Source: JALZOC01 sp035758845
GTDB lineage: Bacteria; Acidobacteriota; Vicinamibacteria; Vicinamibacterales; 2-12-FULL-66-21
Assembly (NCBI GenBank): GCA_035758845.1
Contig: DASTVZ010000142.1
Coordinates: forward strand, 1 to 18,448
DNA length: 18,448 nt
Direction: 5' to 3'
Below are positions 1 through 8,010 of the stretch, piece by piece. The translations under genes and the position numbers were made by a program. Each line of letters opens with the position of its first letter. Positions within the stretch are counted from its first letter, which is position 1. The notes below the pieces were generated by a model that worked only from the letters and a program-made list of their open reading frames with translations, did not search any database and was not told the DNA's origin.

Positions 1-1
1 G

Positions 2-253
2 ACCGTCTGTCTCGGAAAATCCACGTACGCGCGGTGCGGGATCATCGTCAATGTGACGCCGTTCGAGCCGGAGTGGGAAGGCACCGTCACTCTCGAAATC
101 TCGAACACGACGCCGCTGCCGGCCCGGATTTATGCGAACGAGGGGATTGCCCAGGTCCTCTTCTTTCAAAGCGACGAACCGTGTGAAATCTCGTACGCTG
201 ACAAGAAAGGCAAATACCTCAAGCAGACCGAGGTAACCTTGCCGAAAATCTAG
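2..253 (+). CDS. dcd: dCTP deaminase, C-terminal part (5' end outside window)
   Basis: The frame is open from the window edge and ends with TAG at 251-253, giving about 83 residues of C-terminus. dCTP deaminase converts dCTP to dUTP and ammonia in the cytosol and so feeds dTMP synthesis. The visible part has the family's core: GKSTYARCGIIV near the edge, then VTPFEPEWEG, VTLEISNTTPLP (the Glu of this strand is the expected catalytic acid), YANEGIAQVLFF, and the closing GKYLKQTEVTLPKI, which matches the usual C-terminal lid ending. Full-length enzymes are near 190 residues, so roughly 100 N-terminal residues lie upstream. An internal GTG at 53 is not the real start because the homology runs through it. 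Nothing suggests damage. The 3' side is followed at once by tandem repeats. Confidence 0.93.
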   Translation, partial: TVCLGKSTYARCGIIVNVTPFEPEWEGTVTLEISNTTPLPARIYANEGIAQVLFFQSDEPCEISYADKKGKYLKQTEVTLPKI

Positions 254-321
254 GCCGCGGAAGAACCCGGGCCACGGAAGAACCCGGGCCACGGAAGAAC
301 CCGGGCCACGGAAGAACACGG
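254..321. repeat. Tandem 17-bp repeat, four copies
   Basis: Four head-to-tail copies of a 17-bp unit (consensus GCCACGGAAGAACCCGG) fill 254-270, 271-287, 288-304 and 305-321. Copies 2 and 3 are identical. Copy 1 has one change (CGCGG for CACGG) and copy 4 one change (ACACGG for ACCCGG). The array begins directly after the dcd stop and decays into AATAACACGG and a doubled GATCCCG (331-344). It is non-coding on the plus strand. It looks like intergenic slipped-strand or dispersed-repeat material; no function is evident. Confidence 0.85.
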
Positions 322-376
322 AATAACACGGATCCCGGATCCCGAAAGCGAACAGGCAGATAAGCAACCGCCACCA

Positions 377-697
377 ATGCCACTTACCGAGCGCGTTCCG
401 GTCGTCGCGGGCCTGGCATACATCGAAAACCTTCGCACGCTTCCGCAGACGTTCACCGTGGCGTTATCAGCCGAGACTGGGAACCGCTACTTCAGGCACG
501 CGATCGCGGTCCTCGCCGGTACAGGCAAGATTGGATACATCGCACCGGAAATTGCGCCGCAGTATTTCGAGTCAATCAGGGCGTCGACTTCCCCGATCAC
601 CTGCCCGGCACGCCGCGCGTCCGTGTTCGATCACGAAACTTCTGGTGTCGAAGTGTTTCTCGACCTGAGCGGCGTCCCCGCGGACGATCCTGCGTGA
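377..697 (+). CDS. Small HIRAN-like domain protein
   Basis: This is a 106-residue protein with no signal peptide or membrane segment. Residues 7-65 read like a HIRAN module: an N-terminal VPVVAGLAY strand, then NRYFRHAIAV where HIRAN proteins have the NPYDPNAIAV type motif, then GKIGYIAPEIA, matching the usual GxxIGYIPxxxA strand and helix. The tail holds GVEVFLDLSG. HIRAN modules occur in bacterial stand-alone proteins and in the SNF2 helicases HLTF/Rad5, where they bind DNA ends. The acidic Asp-Pro of the canonical motif is replaced by Phe-Arg, so DNA binding cannot be assumed. The start is uncertain: ATG 377 lacks a clear Shine-Dalgarno. The stop lies 1 nt before the peptidase ATG, so the two are probably co-translated. 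It could instead be an unrelated small protein with chance similarity. Confidence 0.55.
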   Translation: MPLTERVPVVAGLAYIENLRTLPQTFTVALSAETGNRYFRHAIAVLAGTGKIGYIAPEIAPQYFESIRASTSPITCPARRASVFDHETSGVEVFLDLSGVPADDPA

Positions 698-698
698 G

Positions 699-2444
699 AT
701 GATTGCCCGAGCCATCCTGCTTGGACCCGTCGCTGCATTCTGCGTAGCGGCGGTACTTGGCCAAGCCCCTGCCGACACATTGCCGCGGACGGCAGAACGC
801 GCCTACCACGCCGTCACGACGCGATTCGATGAGCGCGACGCACTGTCGGTCGTGTCGTTCATGGATCAGTACTGGCGCGTCGCGGGCAATCCGGGCTTCA
901 ATGCCTCGATCGATCACATCCGCGATCGTCTGGTGGCTGCAGGCTACCGCGCGGGTTCCAGCACTGCCGTGGGTCGTGTGCGGGTCGAGGAATTTCCAAA
1001 CACCGGACGCGGCTGGGATTATCGAGTCGGAACGGTTGAATTCGACGGCGCATCGGAGCCGCCCCTCCTGTCTCGCGAACACGATCGCGTATCGCTGGCA
1101 ATCAACTCCTTCTCGACACCGCCCGGCGGGCTCGTTGCGCCGATCGTCGACATCGGCGGGCGCAGGGCACGCGATTACGAAACCTTGAAGGGCATGGTTG
1201 TTCTCGGCGATGCTCCCCTGGCCCGTCTGTGGCAGGAGGCGGTGAAGGGCGCCGGTGCTGCGGGTGTCATTTCGACCGAGATCGCGTCCTATATCCGCCC
1301 TGCTGATCCTGCGCGCATGTCTGAGGAGCAGAAAGACGTATTGCAGTGGGGAAGCATTCCCGACGACGCGAGCGCGAAGAGTTTTGGATTCAAATCCTCC
1401 TGGCGCGCCGCGAACCGGATACGTGAACGGATGAAACGCGGACCTGTTCGCGTCCGTGTCACTGTTGACTCGTCGTTTTACGACGGCCCGAACCGAACGT
1501 TGATCGCCGAGATTCCCGGTCGGTCCCATCCCGATGAACGCATCGTTCTCGTCGCGCACGTTCAGGAACCTGGCGCGAACGACGACGCGAGTGGCTGCGC
1601 CACGCTGTATGCACTCGCACGCGCGCTCCTGTCGGCAATCGCGGCGGGCGAGTTACCAGCGCCGGAGCGCACTTTGACGTTCATGTGGGTGGACGAAGTG
1701 CGGGGAAGTCGACAATGGCTATCGCATCTGTCCGATGCAGCGGGCGTGAAATACATGTTCGCGCTGGACATGACCGGTGAAGATACGGGAAAGACGGGCG
1801 GGACTTTCCTCATTGAGAAGCAGGCGGATCCATCTGCCGTCTGGTCGCGTCCATCCGATCCGCACACCGAGTGGGGGCGCGGCGATGTCGCCGAACGGTC
1901 GCTGAAGGGAAGTCTTCTCAACGATCTTCATCTTGCTGTTTGTCTTCGCCGCGCGCGCGACACGAAGTGGACGGTTCGCACGAACCCGTACGAAGGAGGG
2001 AGCGATCACACGACGTTCGCGGCGGCGGGCGTGCCTTCACTTCTCAACTGGCATTTCACCGATCGCTATTACCACACGAATCAGGATCGGGTGGACAAGG
2101 TCAGCGCCGCCGAAATGAAAAATGTTGCGGTTGCAGTTGCCACGTCGGCGTGGCTCCTGGCCTCAGCGGATGATGCCGACGCGACTGTAGTGTTGAACAT
2201 CATTGCCGGCGCCGCGGCTCGCCGGCTTGCCCTCGAACGTACGCAGGGAGCTGCGCTCGTTGCTCAGGCCGCGGACGCCGCTGCCGCTGGCGCCACGGAA
2301 CAACGGGTTAGAGCTGCCTGGATTAAATGGTACGAAGAGGCGCTCGACAGTCTCGAGCGGCTGCCCGTCGGGGGAGCAACTGACACCCTGCGAAGCCGTA
2401 TCGCGGCGGCCAAGCACGCAATCTCCTTGCAGTCAAAGCATTGA
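699..2444 (+). CDS. Secreted M28-family zinc metallopeptidase with PA-like insert
   Basis: The 581-residue protein begins with a signal peptide (residues 1-21, hydrophobic ILLGPVAAFCVAAVL), so it is exported. Residues about 120-220 resemble a protease-associated insert (ETLKGMVVLGDAPLA, GAAGVIS). The catalytic core is at 260-465. Likely ligands of the two-zinc centre are His287 and Asp295 (VAHVQEPGANDDASG), Glu333 (WVDEV), Asp357 (ALDMTGED) and His459 (YYHTNQD). Asp332 sits where M28 enzymes usually have the general-base Glu of an EE pair, which is an oddity. The last 115 residues are Ala-rich and probably helical. M28 enzymes remove N-terminal residues from peptides; the substrate here is unknown. 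It starts 1 nt after the HIRAN-like stop, without a good Shine-Dalgarno, which suggests translational coupling. Confidence 0.85.
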   Translation: MIARAILLGPVAAFCVAAVLGQAPADTLPRTAERAYHAVTTRFDERDALSVVSFMDQYWRVAGNPGFNASIDHIRDRLVAAGYRAGSSTAVGRVRVEEFPNTGRGWDYRVGTVEFDGASEPPLLSREHDRVSLAINSFSTPPGGLVAPIVDIGGRRARDYETLKGMVVLGDAPLARLWQEAVKGAGAAGVISTEIASYIRPADPARMSEEQKDVLQWGSIPDDASAKSFGFKSSWRAANRIRERMKRGPVRVRVTVDSSFYDGPNRTLIAEIPGRSHPDERIVLVAHVQEPGANDDASGCATLYALARALLSAIAAGELPAPERTLTFMWVDEVRGSRQWLSHLSDAAGVKYMFALDMTGEDTGKTGGTFLIEKQADPSAVWSRPSDPHTEWGRGDVAERSLKGSLLNDLHLAVCLRRARDTKWTVRTNPYEGGSDHTTFAAAGVPSLLNWHFTDRYYHTNQDRVDKVSAAEMKNVAVAVATSAWLLASADDADATVVLNIIAGAAARRLALERTQGAALVAQAADAAAAGATEQRVRAAWIKWYEEALDSLERLPVGGATDTLRSRIAAAKHAISLQSKH

Positions 2445-2527
2445 CGCTTGGAGCAACAGCCAAGTCGATGAGCGATCGAGGTGGGTCGATAAGAGCCCGT
2501 GACAATGAAAGGCCTCCGGAAAAACGT

Positions 2528-2543
2528 TTGGTATAGCATTTGC
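2528..2543 (+). promoter_or_regulatory. Possible sigma-54 (-24/-12) element before wzm
   Basis: The stretch TTGGTATAGCATTTGC has GG (2530-2531) and GC (2542-2543) separated by exactly 10 nt, with TGG on the -24 side and TTTGC on the -12 side, as in RpoN promoters (consensus TGGCAC-N5-TTGC). The predicted transcript would start near 2555, leaving only about 9 nt before the ATG at 2564. Either translation begins further in, the mRNA is nearly leaderless, or the match is chance. No enhancer site was identified. Confidence 0.3.
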
Positions 2544-2563
2544 GGTACTGTTGCGGAACCGCG

Positions 2564-3439
2564 ATGAGCATCGTTCCCCCGGCACCTGGGCTCCGCACGC
2601 GCCCTGTCACCCGCTTCGAGCCGCCGTCGCTCCGTAACATTCGGCCATTGCGCGAGCTCGCCCGCCTCACGCAGTTCCTCGATCTGCTGAAGACGCTCAG
2701 CATTCATCGGATCAAGGTGCGGTACAAGAGGTCGCGGCTGGGAATCCTCTGGGCGCTGCTCCATCCACTCTCCATGATGCTCGTGTTTGCGTTGATGTTT
2801 TCGTTCATCCGCGGCGCACCCGCCCAGGAAGTCCCGTACGCCGTATTCGCCTACGCGGGTCTTCTTCTGTGGTCAGCCTTTTCGTCGGGTCTGTCGTCCG
2901 CGGCCAGCGCGCTTACCAGCCATGCCGACTTGGTTACGAAAGTCGCGTTCCCCAGAGAGATCCTTCCGCTCACCTACGTCGTCGCCGCGTTGACCGATCT
3001 CGCGATTGCCTCGACGGCGCTCGTCGCGATGATGTTCTGGTTTCACGTGCCGCTGACTATCACGGCGCTCTGGTCTGTGATTGCCGTAGCATTGCTCGCT
3101 CTGTTTCTCGTGGCTGCCGGACTGATCGTGTCGGCGTTCCAAGTCCGTCACCGCGATGTCGGACTGGCCATGCCGGTCGTTCTGCAAATGTGGATGTTTG
3201 CGACGCCCGTTCTGTACCCGCTTTCGGCGGCGCGGCGGGGGCTACCGTCGGCGTTATACGCACTCTACATCGCCAACCCGATGGCCGGTATCGTCGACGC
3301 GTTCCGGCGGGCTGTGGTCTTAGATCAACATCCCGATTCGGCAGCACTGGCCGTCAGCGCACTCGTGATCCTCGTCCTGCTGCCCGCGTCCTTCATCTAT
3401 TTCAAGCACGCCGAGCGGACGATGGCGGACGTGGTATGA
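2564..3439 (+). CDS. wzm: Polysaccharide ABC exporter, permease (Wzm-type, ABC-2)
   Basis: The 291-residue inner-membrane permease forms the channel half of an O-antigen/capsule-type ABC exporter that moves undecaprenyl-linked glycan to the periplasm. Evidence: the family signature RYKRSRLGILWALLHPLSMM (residues 53-72) just before the first membrane helix, about six hydrophobic segments, the cytoplasmic-loop motif VTKVAFPREILPL, and FATPVLYPLS followed by IANPMAGIVDAFR, all typical of Wzm/KpsM relatives. Length is normal. The reading frame extends back to a TTG at 2540, but ATG 2564 is preferred because the upstream peptide has no family similarity. The last codons overlap the ATPase start (ATGA at 3436-3439), the classic coupling of permease and ATPase. 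Confidence 0.92.
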   Translation: MSIVPPAPGLRTRPVTRFEPPSLRNIRPLRELARLTQFLDLLKTLSIHRIKVRYKRSRLGILWALLHPLSMMLVFALMFSFIRGAPAQEVPYAVFAYAGLLLWSAFSSGLSSAASALTSHADLVTKVAFPREILPLTYVVAALTDLAIASTALVAMMFWFHVPLTITALWSVIAVALLALFLVAAGLIVSAFQVRHRDVGLAMPVVLQMWMFATPVLYPLSAARRGLPSALYALYIANPMAGIVDAFRRAVVLDQHPDSAALAVSALVILVLLPASFIYFKHAERTMADVV

Positions 3440-4632
3440 CGCCAATTGATGTCAGGATCGAGCGGCTCGGAAAGCAGTATCGACTCGGCGTGCGGCGCAA
3501 CGCGGGCAGCTTCTGGGCATTGAAAGAGGTCACCTTCGATGTGCCGCGTGGCGCATCGGTCGGGGTCATCGGCCGAAACGGCGCTGGCAAAAGCACGCTG
3601 CTCAAGGTCTTGGCGGGCATCACCGCGCCGACCAGCGGCAGTGTCACCATCGATGGCCGGCTCGCGTCGCTCATCGAGGTCGGCTCTGGCTTTCATCCGG
3701 AGTTGACCGGTCGCGAGAACGTCTTCCTGAGCGCCGCGATCCTTGGCATGCGCCGCCATGAGATCGCGGCCAAGCTCCCAGCCATCGTCGAATTCGCCGG
3801 TGTCGAACGGTTCATCGACACGCCGGTCAGGTGGTATTCCTCTGGCATGTACGTGCGTCTTGGATTTTCGATTGCAGCGCACCTCGAGCCCGACGTGCTG
3901 CTCGTCGACGAGGTTCTCGCTGTGGGCGATGCCGAGTTTCAGGTGAAGTGCCTCACCCGGATTCGCGATCTGAAGCGCCAGGGCATCACCACGATCTTCA
4001 TCTCGCACGACCTGACCGCCGTCGAGCAGCTCTGTGATACGGCGGTTCTGCTCGACAAAGGTGAAGTGATGATGATCGGCGAGCCGGCCCACGTCGTCAG
4101 CGAGTACCACCGGCGGATCACCACCGCGGCGACGGAGGCAGCAGATTTTGCGAGCGTCGCGCGCGAGGGCGTACTGAGAATCACGGGCCTCACCTTCGGC
4201 GGCGACGCGTCAGGATTGCGAGCGCTGTCGGCGCGCACCGGCGACCCGCTCGTTGTCTCGGTCCGTTACACGGCGACGCGACAGCTCGATCGCGTGGTGT
4301 TCGAGATCACGTACTACTCGAGCGACGGTAAGACGATCATCGCAACGGCACGGACCGATGAAGGTGGAGGAGTTAGCGTCGTGCCGCCGGGCGGGGTCAT
4401 CGAGTTTGTCTCCGATCCCTTTCCGTTGAAGCGAGGGGCGTACTACGTGGGGGTCGTGGTCCGCGAGGCGGTGACGCGCCATGTCATCGACTGGTGGGAC
4501 GGCGGTACGAATTTATTCGTGGAAGCTGGTACCGAGGTAATTGGACAGTTTTACATGCCCCACACCTGGCGCGTGACTCACGCTGGCGAGAAGACGCCCT
4601 CCCTGCCGCGCGTGATCCCGAACGCGCGATAA
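3436..4632 (+). CDS. wzt: Polysaccharide ABC exporter, ATPase with Wzt C-terminal domain
   Basis: The 398-residue ATPase partners Wzm. Residues 1-230 are the nucleotide-binding domain: Walker A GRNGAGKST (46-54), the Wzt-type signature YSSGMYVRLGFS (134-145), Walker B VLLVDEVLAVGD (154-165) and switch His191 (ISHD). Residues about 240-398 form a beta-rich extension matching Wzt C-terminal domains, which in O9a-type systems bind the modified non-reducing end of the glycan before export. That extension implies a capped polysaccharide, although no capping methyltransferase or kinase is seen nearby. The start is ATG 3436, overlapping the wzm stop; the frame is open further upstream but that part is only a shadow of wzm. 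The gene converges on the glycosyltransferase run, with stops 4 nt apart. Confidence 0.93.
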   Translation: MTPIDVRIERLGKQYRLGVRRNAGSFWALKEVTFDVPRGASVGVIGRNGAGKSTLLKVLAGITAPTSGSVTIDGRLASLIEVGSGFHPELTGRENVFLSAAILGMRRHEIAAKLPAIVEFAGVERFIDTPVRWYSSGMYVRLGFSIAAHLEPDVLLVDEVLAVGDAEFQVKCLTRIRDLKRQGITTIFISHDLTAVEQLCDTAVLLDKGEVMMIGEPAHVVSEYHRRITTAATEAADFASVAREGVLRITGLTFGGDASGLRALSARTGDPLVVSVRYTATRQLDRVVFEITYYSSDGKTIIATARTDEGGGVSVVPPGGVIEFVSDPFPLKRGAYYVGVVVREAVTRHVIDWWDGGTNLFVEAGTEVIGQFYMPHTWRVTHAGEKTPSLPRVIPNAR

Positions 4633-4636
4633 CTTG

Positions 4637-6697
4637 CTAGAACGGACCCGGCCTTACTTCGTACAAGGCGAACCGATCGTCTTCGTACACGAGGACCAAG
4701 CAACAGCGCTGCATCTGCGCTGTGCCAACGGCGATCGTTCGCACGCTGCCGTTCTCGAATTGACGCTTGTCGAACAGCACATGCGTAATGCCAAGCTGGG
4801 TCAACGCGTGGACTGCCGCGCGCTCTTCCCCAGCCTCCGCGCCCCACGTCGCCTGGTGCGCGACGAAGGCGTCGCTGGAAATACGAGAGCGGTCGCTGTA
4901 GAGATTATCGCCTCCTGAAAACGACAGGATGCGGCTCGACCGCGGCAGCGTCGTGTCGATGAAGCGCCACGCGCGGTAGGACGGAACGATTCGCGCGAGA
5001 TAGTCATCCTCTGTCTCGACGCCGACGACGACGGCGATTGGCAGTCCGCGAACGACATGGGTCAACCACCCGGACCACCCGACGCGGTCGCGTTCGTGCC
5101 ATTCGATGGCAGGCGGCAGATTCATCACCAGCAGCGCGATGATCACCGCGCCGGCGGCCGCTCCGCCGTGTCTCAACGCAGCCTCCGCGGCCTCTTCGAC
5201 CCGGGCCGCGCCTTGCGCAGCTGCCAACGCGAGCAACGGGACGACCGGCACGAGAAAGCGCAGCTGAAAGCTGCTGATCGGGGATGCCCACACGGCGATG
5301 TACAGCGCAGAGCCAGCGAGAAGAACCCAGCCTGCTGGTGTCCGCGTTCGGCGGCGCCACGTTGCTGCCGCGGGGACCAGAATCAAGAACAGCGGGCCGA
5401 ACGTACCCCCATAGCTGGCACCGTGTATCGTGACGTCCCACGGCAATGTCGCGAGATGCGCCGGCGTCCTCGAACGCCCGAAGTGATCCTTGAAACGCCG
5501 AAGGGACCGCTCCGCATCCGGACTCCATCGCGTTTCCGGCGTCGCGCCAAACACCGAGTACATTTCGGGAAACACCGGATTACCCGAGGCCGCGTACGCG
5601 CGGACGTACCACGGCGAAGCAATTGCGATGGCGATCGCTGCGAACACTATGACCGACCGCGCCCCGTCGCGGCTCGTGGCAATTCGGGTTTCACGGAACG
5701 CAAGGATGATCGAGGTAATCGCAAGCGCGACAAGGCCGAGGTGTTTGATACCGAGCGCCATGCCCATCACCACCGCGCCGACGACTATCCAGCGCCGGTC
5801 CTGTGACGTGTCGTACCGGACGAGCGCGTACACGGCCAGCGCGAGGTACCACGCTAATGCGAGATCGACGTACGCGGTCGTGGACTCCCACAGGATGGTC
5901 GGCGCCGTCACCACTAGCGCAGTGGCAACCCACGGACTTGCGCGCGGGAAAAGCTGTGTCGTCAGCAGCGACGTCGTCACTGCCACGAGCGGCAGGCAGA
6001 CGAAGTGAAGCGCCTTGGCGGCGACGGGGCCGCCGAGCGCCATGGCGCCGCCATACAGCATCTCCCATGCAAGCGGGTACAGCGAGATGTAGTCCTCGAT
6101 CAGATCGACAGGTCTTCCGGCGGCCAGCCATCGAGCGGGCAGGTACAGGTGATACCACAGCGCGTCGTATTCGGTTTCGGGGGCGAGCGCTGCGATCAAT
6201 CCGCAAGCGACCGCGGTGCCCACACAAACGACGAACGCCACGTCGGCGCGCCGCGGGATGGAGAACGATCTTAGGGCCCGCATTAACGGTCGAGGCGCGG
6301 AAACGCATCCCAACACAGCGAGCAGCATGACAATACCGCCCACCACTCCACGGCGGTATAGCCCGACGCCGGCCAACGCGAAGAGCGCGTACGACAGCGA
6401 CGTGAACCCAACCGCCAATTGGAACAGGAGGGCTTCGAGCGGCTTCGTGAACAGGCCGGTCAGGAACCATTTCGACAGTCGTTGACCCACGGTCCACGCG
6501 GCGAGCGCGACGGCAGCGGCCGCCGCGATCGCAAGAACGCCGCGCACTGCCGCTTCCCGCCAGAATTGTGGAAAGCCGATCGGTCCTTCGAAGAAGAGAA
6601 ATCGGTTCGCGGGAAGGGTGAAATAGTGCGTGACCACAACTGCGGCCCACGTCACCCAGATTGTGCAGAGTGCCGCGGATCGCAGGCGCTGCGTCAT
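4637..6697 (-). CDS. GT-C-type membrane glycosyltransferase (ArnT/PMT-like)
   Basis: This is a 686-residue polytopic protein with about 10-12 hydrophobic segments and a soluble C-terminal region (from about 560) containing DDYLARIVPSYRAWRF and SRILSFSGGDN. The layout is that of GT-C enzymes, which use lipid-phosphate-linked sugars on the periplasmic side. The acidic extracytoplasmic-loop motif APETEYDALWYHLYLPARWL (residues 172-191) is the likely catalytic loop: GT-C transferases have an Asp/Glu there and a YHLxLP stretch is common in this group. Acceptor and sugar are unknown. Its ATG overlaps the stop of the preceding GT2 gene (ATGA, 6694-6697), so it is the last gene of the minus-strand run. 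A multi-spanning polysaccharide polymerase is an alternative, but the YDALWYHL loop favours GT-C. Confidence 0.75.
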   Translation of the reverse strand: MTQRLRSAALCTIWVTWAAVVVTHYFTLPANRFLFFEGPIGFPQFWREAAVRGVLAIAAAAAVALAAWTVGQRLSKWFLTGLFTKPLEALLFQLAVGFTSLSYALFALAGVGLYRRGVVGGIVMLLAVLGCVSAPRPLMRALRSFSIPRRADVAFVVCVGTAVACGLIAALAPETEYDALWYHLYLPARWLAAGRPVDLIEDYISLYPLAWEMLYGGAMALGGPVAAKALHFVCLPLVAVTTSLLTTQLFPRASPWVATALVVTAPTILWESTTAYVDLALAWYLALAVYALVRYDTSQDRRWIVVGAVVMGMALGIKHLGLVALAITSIILAFRETRIATSRDGARSVIVFAAIAIAIASPWYVRAYAASGNPVFPEMYSVFGATPETRWSPDAERSLRRFKDHFGRSRTPAHLATLPWDVTIHGASYGGTFGPLFLILVPAAATWRRRTRTPAGWVLLAGSALYIAVWASPISSFQLRFLVPVVPLLALAAAQGAARVEEAAEAALRHGGAAAGAVIIALLVMNLPPAIEWHERDRVGWSGWLTHVVRGLPIAVVVGVETEDDYLARIVPSYRAWRFIDTTLPRSSRILSFSGGDNLYSDRSRISSDAFVAHQATWGAEAGEERAAVHALTQLGITHVLFDKRQFENGSVRTIAVGTAQMQRCCLVLVYEDDRFALYEVRPGPF

Positions 6698-8004
6698 CGA
6701 GCGACCAGGGCGGATCGGGGACGCCGTCGTTCGGGATGGCGGGGCGCAGGCTCGTTCATGATCTCGGCCGGCAACGGCGGGAGTCCATGCGGAATGGCGC
6801 CGGCACGAGCAGCCGCGCGCAGATACTCGTGTGCGAAGTGGCGCACGATCATCTCGCGGAGGTGAATGCCTCGGAGACGCTCGACGCCGTCCCGTTCCGG
6901 CACCGTGCCGATGGCGTGTTCGCGATAGACAAACCGCACACTCGGTGGCCGCAGCTCATCGAGCCGGTGTTCTGCTTCCGCGATACCGCGAGCAAGGTCC
7001 AGCTCCAGGTCGGGCTCCGCGGGCGGCGGCGCCTTGCGGAGCATGGCAGCCAGTTCGTCCGTGCCGCCGCTCGCCTGGACGATGCCGCGCCAGTACCAGT
7101 AGACGAGCAGATCGTCCAGCAGCGCGCGCCAACGGAATCGCAACCCGACGCGCTCGTATGCGCGCAGCAGCCATCGCGCGCCGGCGGCAAAGCCGTCGCC
7201 GGCGCGCGGGCTTATCGCGGCAAGGTGCGTCGCCACCCGACCGACCAGGCCAGGTGCCCTCCCTCGCGCCAGTGGCAGCGACACTCCAAGCGCCGGATAC
7301 CGCCGAAGCAGCGAGACGTCCGCGATCCCATCGTCCACCTTGCGCTGAAAGGTCTTTTCGATCTCGCTCGCCTCATGGTGAACGGCCGTCGCGTCGGGAA
7401 CGAACCGGAGATTCATTCCGGCCGCGATCGCGCGGTATCCGAGCTCGTAGTCTTCGTGGCTGCGAAGCGTCGCATCAAATCCTCCCAGCCGCTCGAATGC
7501 GCGCCGTTCGAGTGAGCAATGACCACTCAGCAGGTCACTATACACATACCGGTGTCCGGGACGGCGCGACTCCTCGAACATCGATTCCCACCATCCGCGC
7601 AAGACCACGCCGAAGAATCCGCGCGCAGTGACCAAGGGTTCTAGATAGCCGATGCCAATCCCGTCAGCGACCTGCGCGTGGAACTCGGCGTGTGCGCGTA
7701 ACACACCGGGCTGCGGCTCCACGTCGTCATCCAGAAACAGCAGGATGTCCCCGGTCGCGTGCGCAGCGCCCCGGTTGCGCGCGGCAGCGGGTCCGGATGC
7801 TGATTGTTCAAGGACTGCGCAGGGGAATCCGGTGTCCAGTTTGCGGACGGCTTCCACCGTTCCGTCCGCGCATCCGTCGGCGACGATGACGACCTCAAAT
7901 CCCCCGGGCACCGGATCCTGCCGCCGAAGCGCGCGGAGCAGGCGCATCACGGCGTCGCGGCGATCGTGCGTCGGAATCACGACAGAGAATCGCGGCGCGA
8001 TCAT
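6694..8004 (-). CDS. GT2-family glycosyltransferase with long C-terminal extension
   Basis: The 436-residue cytoplasmic or membrane-associated glycosyltransferase has an N-terminal GT-A domain: FSVVIPTHDRRDAV (6-19), VIVADGCADGT (39-49), SGPAAARNRGA (70-80), the metal-binding DDD at 92-94 (LLFLDDDVEP), and SHEDYELGYR (182-191) carrying the probable catalytic Asp. GT2 enzymes transfer a sugar from a nucleotide donor with inversion. Residues 260-436 are less typical: charged, with no clear membrane helix, and ending in a Pro/Arg-rich tail. The gene lies 6 nt after the upstream GT2 gene and overlaps the GT-C gene by ATGA. It probably adds one residue to the exported repeat; donor and acceptor cannot be read from sequence. 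Confidence 0.88.
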   Translation of the reverse strand: MIAPRFSVVIPTHDRRDAVMRLLRALRRQDPVPGGFEVVIVADGCADGTVEAVRKLDTGFPCAVLEQSASGPAAARNRGAAHATGDILLFLDDDVEPQPGVLRAHAEFHAQVADGIGIGYLEPLVTARGFFGVVLRGWWESMFEESRRPGHRYVYSDLLSGHCSLERRAFERLGGFDATLRSHEDYELGYRAIAAGMNLRFVPDATAVHHEASEIEKTFQRKVDDGIADVSLLRRYPALGVSLPLARGRAPGLVGRVATHLAAISPRAGDGFAAGARWLLRAYERVGLRFRWRALLDDLLVYWYWRGIVQASGGTDELAAMLRKAPPPAEPDLELDLARGIAEAEHRLDELRPPSVRFVYREHAIGTVPERDGVERLRGIHLREMIVRHFAHEYLRAAARAGAIPHGLPPLPAEIMNEPAPRHPERRRPRSALVAR

Positions 8005-8010
8005 CTGCAG

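Noticed and set aside
597..1559. Minus-strand open frame of 320 codons opposite the M28 gene
   Set aside because: Arg/Gly-rich antisense frame with no motif; the plus frame has clear M28 residues and a signal peptide.
2869..3435. N-terminal extension of the Wzt frame
   Set aside because: It is the +1 frame of wzm, is Arg-rich and shows no family similarity; ABC homology begins right after ATG 3436.
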